From: Tianweitania populi
GTDB lineage: Bacteria > Pseudomonadota > Alphaproteobacteria > Rhizobiales > Rhizobiaceae
Length of the DNA: 64,000 nucleotides
Reading direction: 5' to 3'
Assembly: GCF_014652875.1 (NCBI RefSeq)
Contig: NZ_BMZQ01000001.1
Span: forward strand, 124,001 to 188,000
The position numbers and the translations under genes are program-made. Below the pieces are notes generated by a model. That model worked only from the letters and a program-made list of their open reading frames with translations, made no database searches and had not been told where the DNA came from. Shown piece by piece: positions 17,416 to 26,670 of the stretch (the stretch's first letter is position 1; every line of letters begins with the position of its first letter).

Positions 17416-17430
17416 TATTCTCACCGGTGC
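17416..17430. promoter_or_regulatory. Candidate operator TATTCTCACCGGTGC (site 2), ABC importer promoter
   Basis: Exact 15-bp repeat of the element at 16795-16809, again with core CACCGGTG (17422-17429). It lies 11 nt after the regulator's stop and 76 nt before the binding-protein ATG. Perfect recurrence of a 15-mer in only the two promoter regions of one locus argues for a shared operator. Confidence 0.6.
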
Positions 17431-17506
17431 CCTCAAAACAGGGGTCACGCGCCAAGGGAAATATGCTGGACTGCATTACGGCATCAATAAACAGGGGAAC
17501 AAAGCC

Positions 17507-18559
17507 ATGCTGAAGCCATCACGTTTCTTCACCGTATCGACGCTGCTCGCCAGCACTTTGGCGCTCGGCATGAACGCCGCTGCGGCGCGCGATCTCACCG
17601 TCGTGTCCTGGGGCGGCAACTATCAGGATGCGCAGCGCAAGATCTACTTCGAGCCCTTCTCCAAGGTGCTGGGCAAGCCGGTGCTCGATGAAAGCTGGGA
17701 TGGCGGCATCGGCGTGATCACGGCCAAGGTCAAGGCTGGCAGCCCGAACTGGGATGTCGTGCAGGTCGAGTCCGAGGAGCTTGCGCTTGGATGTGCTGAT
17801 GGCCTCTACGAAAAGATCGACTGGGCCAAGCTGGGGGGCAAGGATCTGTATTTGCCGGCTGCTGTCGACGATTGCGGCGTGGGCCAGATCGTCTGGACCA
17901 CCGGTCTTTCCTATGATGCCGACAAGCTGAAGACGGCGCCGACCTCATGGGCAGACTTCTGGGACACGAAGAAATTCCCAGGCAAGCGCGGCTTTCGCCG
18001 CGGACCCAAATACGCGCTGGAATTTGCGCTCATGGCGGACGGCGTGAAGCCGGCTGAGGTCTATGACGTGCTCGGTACGCCGGAAGGCGTCGACCGCGCC
18101 TTCAAGAAGCTGGACGAGCTGAAGCCCAACATCGTCTGGTGGGAGTCCGGCGCTCAGCCGCTGCAACTGCTGTCGTCCGGCGATGTCGTCATGACCACCG
18201 CCTATAATGGCCGCATCACCGGCATCAACAAGACGGAAGGCAAGAACTTCAAGGTCGTTTGGCCGGGCAGCATCTATGCCGTCGACAGCTGGGTCGTGCT
18301 GAAGGACGCCGAAAACAAGGATGCGGCGATGGACTTCATCGCTTTCACCAGCAAGGCGGAAAACCAGGTCAAGCTGCCGGAATACATCGCCTACGGCCTT
18401 CCCAACAAGGAAGCCGCCGCAGCCGTTCCGGCTGAACTGAAAAAGGACCTGCCGACCTCGGCCGAGAACCTCGAACAGGCGATCCCGCTCGATGTCGATT
18501 TCTGGGTCGACAATGCCGAAGCGCTCACCCAGCGCTTCAATGCTTGGCTCGCGCAGTAA
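17507..18559 (+). CDS. Polyamine-type ABC transporter substrate-binding protein (PotD family)
   Basis: A 350-residue periplasmic protein with a signal peptide ending NAAAA. The mature start RDLTVVSWGGNYQDAQRKIYFEPF is typical of PotD-like receptors. TTAYNGRITGINK and VDSWVVLKDAENKDAAMDFIAFTS are conserved family blocks. It is first in a four-gene importer operon downstream of the XRE-cupin regulator and its candidate operator. The ligand is probably a cationic amine or amino alcohol, judged from the neighbouring transaminase and kinase. Confidence 0.88.
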   Translation: MLKPSRFFTVSTLLASTLALGMNAAAARDLTVVSWGGNYQDAQRKIYFEPFSKVLGKPVLDESWDGGIGVITAKVKAGSPNWDVVQVESEELALGCADGLYEKIDWAKLGGKDLYLPAAVDDCGVGQIVWTTGLSYDADKLKTAPTSWADFWDTKKFPGKRGFRRGPKYALEFALMADGVKPAEVYDVLGTPEGVDRAFKKLDELKPNIVWWESGAQPLQLLSSGDVVMTTAYNGRITGINKTEGKNFKVVWPGSIYAVDSWVVLKDAENKDAAMDFIAFTSKAENQVKLPEYIAYGLPNKEAAAAVPAELKKDLPTSAENLEQAIPLDVDFWVDNAEALTQRFNAWLAQ

Positions 18560-18664
18560 GCTGCGGCATCCTCACCTGATCTGACGTTGTCTCAAGCCGC
18601 GTCAGACGGGCCCGCTCTCATACAGGGGCGGGCTCAGGGGGAACGATATGCAGCGGCACGAGCC

Positions 18665-19744
18665 ATGACCCAGCCTTATATCCGCTTCGACAAGGTGACG
18701 AAGGCCTATGGCGACTTCACCGTCGTTGAAGACCTTTATCTCGACATCGCCAAGGGCGAGTTCGTCAGCCTGCTTGGACCCTCCGGCTCCGGCAAGACCA
18801 CGCTTTTGATGATGCTGGCCGGCTTCGAGCCGCCCACGCGCGGCGCGGTAATCGTTGATGAAAAGCGCATCGACCAGCTGCCGCCGCATCGCCGCAACAT
18901 GGGCGTCGTGTTCCAGAGCTACGCGCTGTTTCCGCATATGACGGTTGCCGCCAACGTTGCCTTTCCGCTGGAAATGCGCGGCGTCCCGAAAGCCGATCGC
19001 AAGCAGCTCGTGGATCGCGCCCTCGACATGGTCCAGCTCGGCGCGATGGCCGACCGCAAGCCCTCTCAGCTGTCCGGCGGCCAGCAGCAGCGCGTGGCTC
19101 TAGCCCGCGCGCTGGTGTTCGAACCCGCCGTCGTTCTCATGGACGAACCGCTCGGCGCGCTCGACAAGCAGCTGCGCGAGCAGATGCAGCTCGACATCCG
19201 CGATCTGCACAAGCGGCTCGGTCTCACCATCATCTTCGTGACGCATGACCAGTCCGAAGCGCTCACCATGTCGGACCGCATCGCCGTCTTCAACAAGGGC
19301 CGCATCGAGCAGATCGGCACGCCCAACGAGATCTACGATCATCCCACGACGCGGTTCGTGGCCGACTTCATTGGCGAAACCAATCTTCTCGACGGCACGA
19401 TCGAAACGTCGGATGCAAGCGGGCTGACATTGAGCCTGCCCGGCGGCAAACGCATCCGTGTGGCGGCAGGTTCGAACGAAGCAGCGGGAAAAACCGTCAC
19501 CGTTTCGCTGCGGCCGGAAAAGATCCGCCTCGGCGCGGATGCAGGCCCATCTTCAAGTTCCGGCAACAGCATTCCCGCCACGATCCTCGATAGCGTCTAT
19601 CATGGCGATCACCTGCGCATGGTGCTCGATGCCGAAGGCACCAGGCTGATCGCAAAGGCCGACCGGCGCTTCGGCGACCTGCAGCCCGGCAGCAAGGCTG
19701 TCGCGTCCTTCGATCCGGCGGATTGCTGGCTGGTGCGGTCGTGA
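18665..19744 (+). CDS. ABC transporter ATP-binding protein, PotA type
   Basis: About 359 residues. It has Walker A GPSGSGKTT, a Q-loop in VFQSYALFPHMTV, the signature LSGGQQQRVALARAL, Walker B VVLMDEPLGALD, the switch VTHDQSEAL, and a C-terminal TOBE domain from about residue 265 (SLRPEKIRLGAD). The ATG at 18665 begins at the conserved N terminus but lacks a clear Shine-Dalgarno; an upstream TTG at 18587 would add 26 residues. The stop overlaps the GTG start of the next permease. Confidence 0.88.
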   Translation: MTQPYIRFDKVTKAYGDFTVVEDLYLDIAKGEFVSLLGPSGSGKTTLLMMLAGFEPPTRGAVIVDEKRIDQLPPHRRNMGVVFQSYALFPHMTVAANVAFPLEMRGVPKADRKQLVDRALDMVQLGAMADRKPSQLSGGQQQRVALARALVFEPAVVLMDEPLGALDKQLREQMQLDIRDLHKRLGLTIIFVTHDQSEALTMSDRIAVFNKGRIEQIGTPNEIYDHPTTRFVADFIGETNLLDGTIETSDASGLTLSLPGGKRIRVAAGSNEAAGKTVTVSLRPEKIRLGADAGPSSSSGNSIPATILDSVYHGDHLRMVLDAEGTRLIAKADRRFGDLQPGSKAVASFDPADCWLVRS

Positions 19745-20919
19745 GCATCGCGTGCGGCAAGCGACTGGCAGCCTTCGGCCTTGTCGCGCCGCTTCTCCTT
19801 TTCCTCGTCCTGTTCTTCGTTTGGCCGCTGGTCACGATGATGTCGAACGCCGTGTCCGATCCCGGGGCAGGGCGGGCACTTCCTCAAACGGCAGCGGCGC
19901 TCAGCAACTGGGATCGGTCGTCACCGCCGACACCTGAGATGCAGGCCGCGCTTGTCGATGATCTGCGTACCACCCAGGACGATCAGCTCATCGGTGACCT
20001 GACCCGACAGCTCAACAGCGCCAGATCCGGCTTCCGCACCCTGATGGCAAAAACCGTTCGCACCGTGCGCGAAGAGCAAGGTGCGGTGGATCTCGTTCAA
20101 GTCGACCAGCGGTGGGAGGACGTAAGCTTCTGGCAGGCCATCGCCGCCGCAACCGCATCGCCTTACACCGACCGCAACCTGCTGGCGGCCATCGACATGG
20201 CGCGCTCGCCGACCGGTGAGATCACCGCCTTGCCGGCCAGCGCTTCGGCCAATCTGGCGATCCTGCAGCGCACTTTCGTCATTGCCGCCGGCACCACGCT
20301 CGCCTGCATCCTCATCGGCTTTCCTTATGCCATGGTCGCCGCTTCGGTGACGGGCTGGAAGCGCCAGGTGATGCTGGCGGCCGTGCTTCTGCCGCTCTGG
20401 ACATCGCTGCTGGTTCGCACCGCCGCCTGGTTCATCCTGTTGCAGGACAACGGTCTCATCAATCGTCTGCTGCAAACGCTCGGCCTGATCGACGCGCCCT
20501 TGGCACTCCTCTTCAACCGCACCGGCGTCATCATCGCCATGACCCACGTGCTGTTGCCTTTCATGGTTCTGCCGATCTTCAGCGTGTTGATCGCCATCCC
20601 CACCAATCTCCTGCCGGCAGCCGCCTCACTTGGCGCTCACCCCCTGCGTGCCTTCTGGCGAGTGCTCCTGCCGCTCAGTCTGCGCGGCGTCGTGTCGGGC
20701 TCGTTGCTCGTCTTCATGGCGGCGATCGGCTATTACATTACGCCCGCTTTGATCGGTGGCCCGACCGACCAGATGATCAGCTCGGTGATCGCCTTCTACG
20801 CGACCGGCACGGCCAACTGGGGCATGGCGGGCGCGCTCGGCATCGTTCTGCTCGTCGCCACGATCGCGCTGTACGTCGTGTATGATCGCCTATCGGCGTC
20901 CGGCACGGAAAGGGCATGA
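19741..20919 (+). CDS. ABC transporter permease, PotB type, with long first periplasmic loop
   Basis: About 392 residues starting at GTG 19741 (GTGA overlap with the ATPase stop). After a first transmembrane helix (about 12-32) comes a hydrophilic region of roughly 150 residues. Five more helices and an EAA-type loop (ASLGAHPLRAFWRVLLPLSLRG) follow. PotB-like permeases of amine importers often carry such a loop. It pairs with the next permease, which it overlaps by 4 nt. Confidence 0.85.
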   Translation: MSIACGKRLAAFGLVAPLLLFLVLFFVWPLVTMMSNAVSDPGAGRALPQTAAALSNWDRSSPPTPEMQAALVDDLRTTQDDQLIGDLTRQLNSARSGFRTLMAKTVRTVREEQGAVDLVQVDQRWEDVSFWQAIAAATASPYTDRNLLAAIDMARSPTGEITALPASASANLAILQRTFVIAAGTTLACILIGFPYAMVAASVTGWKRQVMLAAVLLPLWTSLLVRTAAWFILLQDNGLINRLLQTLGLIDAPLALLFNRTGVIIAMTHVLLPFMVLPIFSVLIAIPTNLLPAAASLGAHPLRAFWRVLLPLSLRGVVSGSLLVFMAAIGYYITPALIGGPTDQMISSVIAFYATGTANWGMAGALGIVLLVATIALYVVYDRLSASGTERA

Positions 20920-21707
20920 GCATGCTGCGTGTCCTGAAAATCGTCTTTGCCGTCGCCGCCATGACCTTCCTGCTGGCGCCGCTTGTCGCGATTCTGCCGC
21001 TGGCCTTCACCTCCAGCGTGTTCCTGAACTATCCCGTACCCAGCTATTCCACGCGCTGGTTCGCGGAGCTTTTCACCGCCGATGTCTGGCGCCGCGCCAT
21101 CATCAACAGCCTGGTGATCGGCCTCGGCGTCACGGTCCTGGCAACCGTGCTCGGCACCCTGGCAGCGCTTGGCCTGCGCGAACGTCGATTGCCATTCTCG
21201 GGCGTCTTGCGCACCGCGTTTTTGTTGCCGATGGTCGTGCCGGCCGTGGTGCTGGGCGTCGGCATGCAGCTCTTGTTCGTGCGCATGGGGCTCGCCAACA
21301 GCTATCTCGGCGTGATCTTCGCCCACACGGTGATCGCCGTGCCTTTCGTCTTCGTAAACGTCGCGGCTGCCCTGCAAGGGGTCGATACCCGCGTCGAGCG
21401 CGCGGCGGCGAGCTTGGGGGCATCGCCGATCACCACCTTCCGGCGCGTGACCCTCCCGCTGGCCATTCCCGGAATCGTGTCGGGCGCGGTGTTTGCCTTC
21501 GCGACATCGCTCGATGAGGTGGTGCTGACCCTGTTCGTGGCCGGACCCAATCAGCGCACGCTGGCACGGCAGATGTTCTCGACCATCCGCGAAAACATCA
21601 GCCCGGCCATCGCCTCGGCTGCCTTCCTTTTCATCGTCGGTACGATCCTGGCTGCTCTGGTTGTGGCCTTGGTGCGCTGGAAATCGGCTCAGCGTCGCAT
21701 GGCCTGA
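20916..21707 (+). CDS. ABC transporter permease, PotC type
   Basis: A 263-residue permease with six hydrophobic segments and the EAA loop ERAAASLGASPITTFRRVTLPLAIPGIVSG. The FATSLDEVVLTLFVAG block is typical of PotC. It forms the heterodimeric channel with the preceding PotB-like protein. It is the last gene of the importer operon; the next gene starts about 155 nt away with its own promoter region. Confidence 0.88.
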   Translation: MSMLRVLKIVFAVAAMTFLLAPLVAILPLAFTSSVFLNYPVPSYSTRWFAELFTADVWRRAIINSLVIGLGVTVLATVLGTLAALGLRERRLPFSGVLRTAFLLPMVVPAVVLGVGMQLLFVRMGLANSYLGVIFAHTVIAVPFVFVNVAAALQGVDTRVERAAASLGASPITTFRRVTLPLAIPGIVSGAVFAFATSLDEVVLTLFVAGPNQRTLARQMFSTIRENISPAIASAAFLFIVGTILAALVVALVRWKSAQRRMA

Positions 21708-21778
21708 TCCGGTCAGGTCGACCGTTCCAACTCACGCAGTTGTGTCCCTTGCTCATGGCGGCACACAATGTTGCCGCT

Positions 21779-21828
21779 AGGTCAGTCACAGTACACTACC
21801 TTGACCTTCGTCTCTTGCCGTATACTAC
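21779..21828 (+). promoter_or_regulatory. Candidate promoter and inverted repeat upstream of formate dehydrogenase
   Basis: The 155-nt gap before fdoG holds a perfect inverted repeat, AGGTCA (21779-21784) and TGACCT (21802-21807), separated by 17 nt. The second arm overlaps TTGACC (21801-21806), a good -35 match, with TACTAC (21823-21828) 16 nt downstream as a weak -10. A regulator bound at the repeat would control initiation. Everything beyond the visible repeat is inference. Confidence 0.3.
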
Positions 21829-21862
21829 TGCAAGTTTAGGAGCTTAAAACGGAGGCACTCCT

Positions 21863-24800
21863 GTGAATTTGGACCTCTCGCGGCGCAGCTTTTTGAAGCT
21901 GGCCGGGGCAGGGGTTGCGGCGACGTCGGTCGGTGCGATGGGCTTTGGTGAGGCGGAAGCGGCGGAAGCCGCGCATGTCCGGCCTTTCAAGCTCGCCACA
22001 ACCACCGAGACGCGCAATACTTGTCCGTACTGTTCGGTTGCCTGCGGCGTCATCCTGTATTCGAAGGGCGACCTTCGCAAGGGTGAAAAGGCCGACATCA
22101 TCCACATCGAGGGCGATGCAGACCACCCGACGAATCGTGGCACGCTGTGCCCGAAGGGCGCGGCCCTCAAGGACTTCGTGAAGTCCCCGACCCGCCTGCA
22201 ATACCCGATGCATCGCAAGCCCGGCTCCGACAAGTTCGAGCGCATCTCCTGGGATCAGGCATTCGACCGCATCGCGCGGCTGATGAAGGACGATCGCGAC
22301 GCCAACTTCACGGCGACGAACAATGCGGGTCTTCCAGTTAATCGCTGGTCCACCACCGGCATGCTCGCGGCATCTGCCACCACCAATGAAACGGCTTGGG
22401 CGACTTTCAAATTCGCCAAGAGCCTGGGAATAGTCGGTTTCGATAATCAGGCACGCGTCTGACACGGCCCTACGGTGTCCAGTTTGGGCCCAACATTTGG
22501 CCGTGGCGCGATGACGAACGCCTGGACCGACATTAAGAATACCGATCTCGTTGTCGTCATGGGCGGCAATGCGGCGGAAGCGCATCCGTGCGGCTTCAAA
22601 TGGGTGACGGAAGCCAAACATCATCGTGGTGCAAAGCTGATCGTGGTCGATCCGCGCTATACGCGCACCGCATCGGTTTCGGACTATTACGCTCCCATCC
22701 GCCAGGGAACCGACATCGCGTTCCTCAACGGCGTGATGAAGTACTGCATCGACAACGGTAAGGTGCAGTGGGAGTACATGAAGGCGTTCACCAACGCCGC
22801 CTATATCGTCAAGGACGACTTCGCCTATCATGACGGGTTGTTCACCGGCTATGATCCGGAAAAGCGCGACTACGACAAGTCGAGCTGGGATTATGTGCTG
22901 GACGAAGAAGGCTTCGTGACGTCCGATCCCACGTTGCAGCATCCGCGCTGCGTGTGGAACCTGCTGAAGGAGCATCTGGCGTCCTACACGCCGGAAATGG
23001 TCGAGCGCATCTGCGGCACGCCGAAGGACAAGTTCCTGAAGGTCGCCGAGATGATCTCGGAATGCTCGACGCCGACTAAGACGATGACGTCGATGTATGC
23101 GCTCGGCTGGACGCAGCATTCGCATGGCTCGCAGAACATTCGCGCCATGGCCATGCTGCAGCTCATCCTGGGCAATATCGGCGTGCGCGGTGGTGGCATG
23201 AACGCGCTTCGCGGCCATTCCAACATCCAGGGCCTGACCGATCTCGGTTTGATGTCGCACCTGCTCACCGGCTATCTCACGATGCCGTCGGAAAAGGACG
23301 TCGACTTCACGACCTACATGAAGTCGCGCGAGTTCAAGCCGCTGGTGAAGGGTCAGACCAGCTACTGGCAGAACTACAAGAAGTTCATGGTCTCCTTCCA
23401 GAAGTCCATGTGGGGCGACAAGGCGCAGGCCGAGAACGACTGGGGCTTCAACTATCTGTCGAAGCTCGACGTCCCGGCCTATGACGTCCTGCGCATGTTC
23501 GAACTTATGTATCAGGGCAAGGTCAACGGCTATATCTGCCAGGGCTTCAACCCGCTTCTTGCCTTCCCCAACAGGGCTAAGAACACGGAGGCCCTGTCCA
23601 AGCTGAAGTTCCTCGTCACGATGGACCCGCTGGAAACCGAGACCTCGCGTTTCTGGGAAAACCACGGCGACTTCAACGACGTCGACACCGCCGCCATCCA
23701 GACCGAAGTGTTCCAGCTGCCCACCACCTGCTTTGCGGAGGAAGAGGGCTCGCTGACCAATTCGGGCCGCTGGCTGCAGTGGCACTGGGCAGGCGGCACG
23801 CCGCCGGCGGAAGCCAAGCACGACACCTACATCGTCGCGCAGATCTTCCTGCGCATGCGTGAGCTGTACAAGACCGAAGGCGGCGCCTTCCCGGATCCGG
23901 TCCTCGACCTGACCTGGGATTATGCCGACCCGAACGAGCCGACGCCGGAAGAACTGGCGAAGGAGATCAACGGCCGCGCCCTGACGGATCTGATGGATCC
24001 GACGGACCCCACCAAGCTGCTGGTCGCTGCCGGCAAGCAGGTCGTGAACTTCTCGCAGCTGCGCGATGACGGATCGACGGCGTCGGGCTGCTGGATCTAT
24101 TCCGGCTGCTTCAACGAGCAGGGCAACAACATGGCCCGGCGCGACAACCACGATCCGGATGACACCGGCGCGTACCTCAACTGGACCTTCGCCTGGCCGC
24201 TTAACCGCCGCACGCTGTATAATCGTGCCTCGGCCGATCTGAACGGCAAGCCCTGGGATCCAACCCGCAAGATCATCGAGTGGGATGGCGCCAAATGGTC
24301 CGGCTATGACGTGCCGGATATTGCACCGACGGCGAAGCCGGGCGAGGTCGGCCCGTTCATCATGAACCAGGAGGGAACGGCACGCCTGTTCTCGCGTGGT
24401 CTGATGCGCGATGGACCGTTCCCAGCCCATATGGAGCCCTTCGAGTCCCCGGTTGCCAACGTCTTCAACCCGAAGATGCGCGGCAATCCGGTGTCACGTA
24501 TCTTCCAGACCGATGCCGATCAGCTCGGCACGTCGGCCGAGTTCCCTTATGCGGCGACCTCGTACCGTCTGACCGAGCATTTCCACTACTGGACCAAGCA
24601 CAACAGGGTGAACTCGGCGCTGCAGCCGGAGTTCTTCGTGGAAATCTCGGTTGAGCTGGCGGAAGAAAAGGGCATCGACAATGGCGGCTGGGTTCGCGTC
24701 TGGTCAAAGCGCGGCTCGATCAAGGCCAAGGCTGTGGTCACCAGGCGCATTCGTCCGCTGATCTGCGACGGCAAGCCCGTCCATATCGTCGGCATTCCGC

Positions 24801-24958
24801 TGCATTGGGGCTTCACCGGTTCGGCGAAGAAGGGCTTCGGCCCGAACTCGCTGGCCGCCTTCGTGGGTGATGCCAATATCGATACGCCGGAATCCAAGGC
24901 CTTCCTGGTGAACATCGAGCCGTCGACGGCGCCAAAGGACAAGGAGCTGGTATCATGA
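21863..24958 (+). CDS. fdoG: Formate dehydrogenase (quinone) alpha subunit, selenocysteine-containing, FdnG/FdoG type
   Basis: Molybdopterin enzyme of 1031 residues that oxidises formate to CO2 in the periplasm. GTG 21863 follows GGAGG (21851-21855). A twin-arginine leader ([10 protein letters not shown]) directs folded export. The Fe-S ligands are in [11 protein letters not shown] and TLCPKGAAL. The TGA at 22460-22462 is in frame between NQARV and HGPTV, exactly where E. coli FdnG has selenocysteine, so residue 200 is Sec, not a stop. A SECIS-like hairpin follows, and the Sec machinery is encoded downstream. Reading it as two genes (21863-22462 and 22475-24958) would be wrong. Confidence 0.96.
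22460..22505 (+). promoter_or_regulatory. Selenocysteine UGA codon and bacterial SECIS hairpin
   Basis: Directly after TGA (22460-22462), CACGGCC (22463-22469) pairs perfectly with GGCCGTG (22499-22505). An apical mini-stem TCCA/TGGG (22478-22481 with 22485-22488) presents a GTT loop at the distance used by bacterial SECIS elements. The lower stem matches E. coli fdnG, as I recall it. SelB would bind the loop. Confidence 0.85.
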
Positions 24959-25947
24959 CGAACAGCCTCCAGATGGACAGCCCTCGTACAGCCGTCAGCA
25001 ATCCACCGGTTCAGGCGATGGACTCGAACCTCGGCGAACGCGATCTCGTTCGCCGCTCGGCCACCAGTGATCTGCCGCCACCCGAGCGGCAGCTCACCGC
25101 CGTCGCCAAGCTGATCGATGTATCCAAATGCATCGGCTGCAAGGCGTGCCAGTCGGCTTGCGTGGAATGGAACGACACCCATCCGGGCGTCGGCGAGAAT
25201 GTGGGTGTTTACACCAACCCCCACGATCTTACCGAAGACATGTTCACACTCATGCGCTTTTCCGAGTGGATCAACCCCGAGACGGACAATCTCGAATGGC
25301 TGATCCGCAAGGATGGCTGCATGCATTGCGCGGATCCGGGCTGCCTCAAGGCCTGCCCCGCGCCGGGCGCGATCGTGCAATATTCCAACGGCATCGTGGA
25401 TTTCATCCACGAGAACTGCATCGGCTGCGGTTATTGCGTGAAGGGCTGTCCCTTCAACATTCCCCGCATCTCGAAGGCCGATCACCGCGCTTACAAATGC
25501 ACTTTGTGTTCCGACCGCGTGGCGGTGGGGCAGGGCCCGGCTTGCGCCAAGGCTTGCCCGACCCAGGCCATCGTGTTCGGCACCAAGGACGACATGAAGA
25601 AGCATGCGGATGAACGTATTGCCGACCTCAAGTCTCGCGGCTACGCCAATGCCGGCCTTTACGACCCGCAAGGCGTGGGCGGCACGCATGTGATGTATGT
25701 TCTGCATCACAACGACAAGCCGCATATCTATGCCGACCTGCCGGACGATCCCAAGATCTCCGGCGTGGTTCAGGCCTGGAAGGGCGCCACCAAATATGTC
25801 GGTCTCGCAACCATGGGCTTCCTGGCCGTGGGTGCTGCCCTGCATGGTGTCTTCGCCAAGCCGAACCGCGTCAGCCATGAAGACGAGGAGGGTGCCGAGG
25901 AGGTCTTGAAAGACAAGCTCGGTGGACAATCCGAGGAGCGTGCCTGA
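24955..25947 (+). CDS. fdoH: Formate dehydrogenase iron-sulfur beta subunit
   Basis: A 330-residue electron-transfer subunit with four [4Fe-4S] cysteine groups: [35 protein letters not shown] and CTLCSD with CAKAC. One C-terminal membrane anchor ([20 protein letters not shown], about residues 281-300) holds it to the periplasmic face, as in FdnH. The start overlaps the fdoG stop by 4 nt. It passes electrons from the molybdenum site to the cytochrome b subunit. Confidence 0.95.
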   Translation: MTNSLQMDSPRTAVSNPPVQAMDSNLGERDLVRRSATSDLPPPERQLTAVAKLIDVSKCIGCKACQSACVEWNDTHPGVGENVGVYTNPHDLTEDMFTLMRFSEWINPETDNLEWLIRKDGCMHCADPGCLKACPAPGAIVQYSNGIVDFIHENCIGCGYCVKGCPFNIPRISKADHRAYKCTLCSDRVAVGQGPACAKACPTQAIVFGTKDDMKKHADERIADLKSRGYANAGLYDPQGVGGTHVMYVLHHNDKPHIYADLPDDPKISGVVQAWKGATKYVGLATMGFLAVGAALHGVFAKPNRVSHEDEEGAEEVLKDKLGGQSEERA

Positions 25948-26633
25948 TGGTAAAAGCAGAGCGCGTTCAGCCCGGCGATGAAATCCACATGGGTCCACCG
26001 ATCACGGTGGACCGCTACGGCCCGGCCGCCCGCGTCAACCACTGGATCACAGCGCTGAGCCTGATCCTGCTGGCGATTTCCGGCCTGGCGCTGTTCCACC
26101 CCTCGCTGTTCTTCCTCACCGCTTTGTTCGGCGGCGGGCAGACCACGCGCTGGATTCACCCGTGGATCGGCGTCGTCCTGTTCATCAGCTTCTACATCTT
26201 CTTCTTCCAGCTCTGGAAGGCGAACCTGTTCACGCGCACGGATGTGAAGTGGCTGATGAGCGTCAAGGAAGTGCTCACTGCGCAAGAAGACAAGCTGCCT
26301 GAAGTCGGCAAGTACAATGCCGGCCAGAAGATGATCTTCTGGGGCATGGCATTGTTGATCATGGCTTTGATCATCACCGGCGTCATCATCTGGGATCAGT
26401 ATTTCTTGGAAGCCACCGCCATTCCCACCAAGCGCATCGCGGTTCTCGTGCATGCATTGGCGGCGGTTGCGATCATCTGCATCTTCATCTTCCACGTTTA
26501 CGCGGCAATCTGGACGCGCGGCACGCTTCGCGCCATGACCCGCGGCACGGTGACGGGTGGATGGGCGTTCCGGCACCATCGCAAATGGTTCAAGGAACTC
26601 GCGCAGCGCCGCCGGGTTGATCCAGCAGAATAA
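25947..26633 (+). CDS. fdoI: Formate dehydrogenase cytochrome b556 gamma subunit
   Basis: A 228-residue membrane subunit with four hydrophobic helices and conserved histidines (VNHWITALSL, WIHPWIG, LVHALAAVA, IFHVYAAIW) that ligate haem b. It reduces quinone with electrons from FdoH. The ATG shares one base with the fdoH stop (TGATG). About 37 nt separate it from fdhE in the same operon. Confidence 0.93.
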   Translation: MVKAERVQPGDEIHMGPPITVDRYGPAARVNHWITALSLILLAISGLALFHPSLFFLTALFGGGQTTRWIHPWIGVVLFISFYIFFFQLWKANLFTRTDVKWLMSVKEVLTAQEDKLPEVGKYNAGQKMIFWGMALLIMALIITGVIIWDQYFLEATAIPTKRIAVLVHALAAVAIICIFIFHVYAAIWTRGTLRAMTRGTVTGGWAFRHHRKWFKELAQRRRVDPAE

Positions 26634-26670
26634 AAGCGACTAGCTGTGGCCGGTCGGCCCGCGAGGTGAA

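Noticed and set aside
22460-22475. Stop codon splitting the formate dehydrogenase alpha subunit into two genes or a pseudogene
   Set aside because: The TGA is at the conserved selenocysteine position, is followed by a SECIS-like hairpin, and selABCD are present; the frame is otherwise intact to 24958.
21836-24430. 864-codon open frame on the minus strand opposite fdoG
   Set aside because: It is an antisense shadow of a GC-rich gene; it lacks a recognisable domain, while the plus strand encodes a textbook enzyme.
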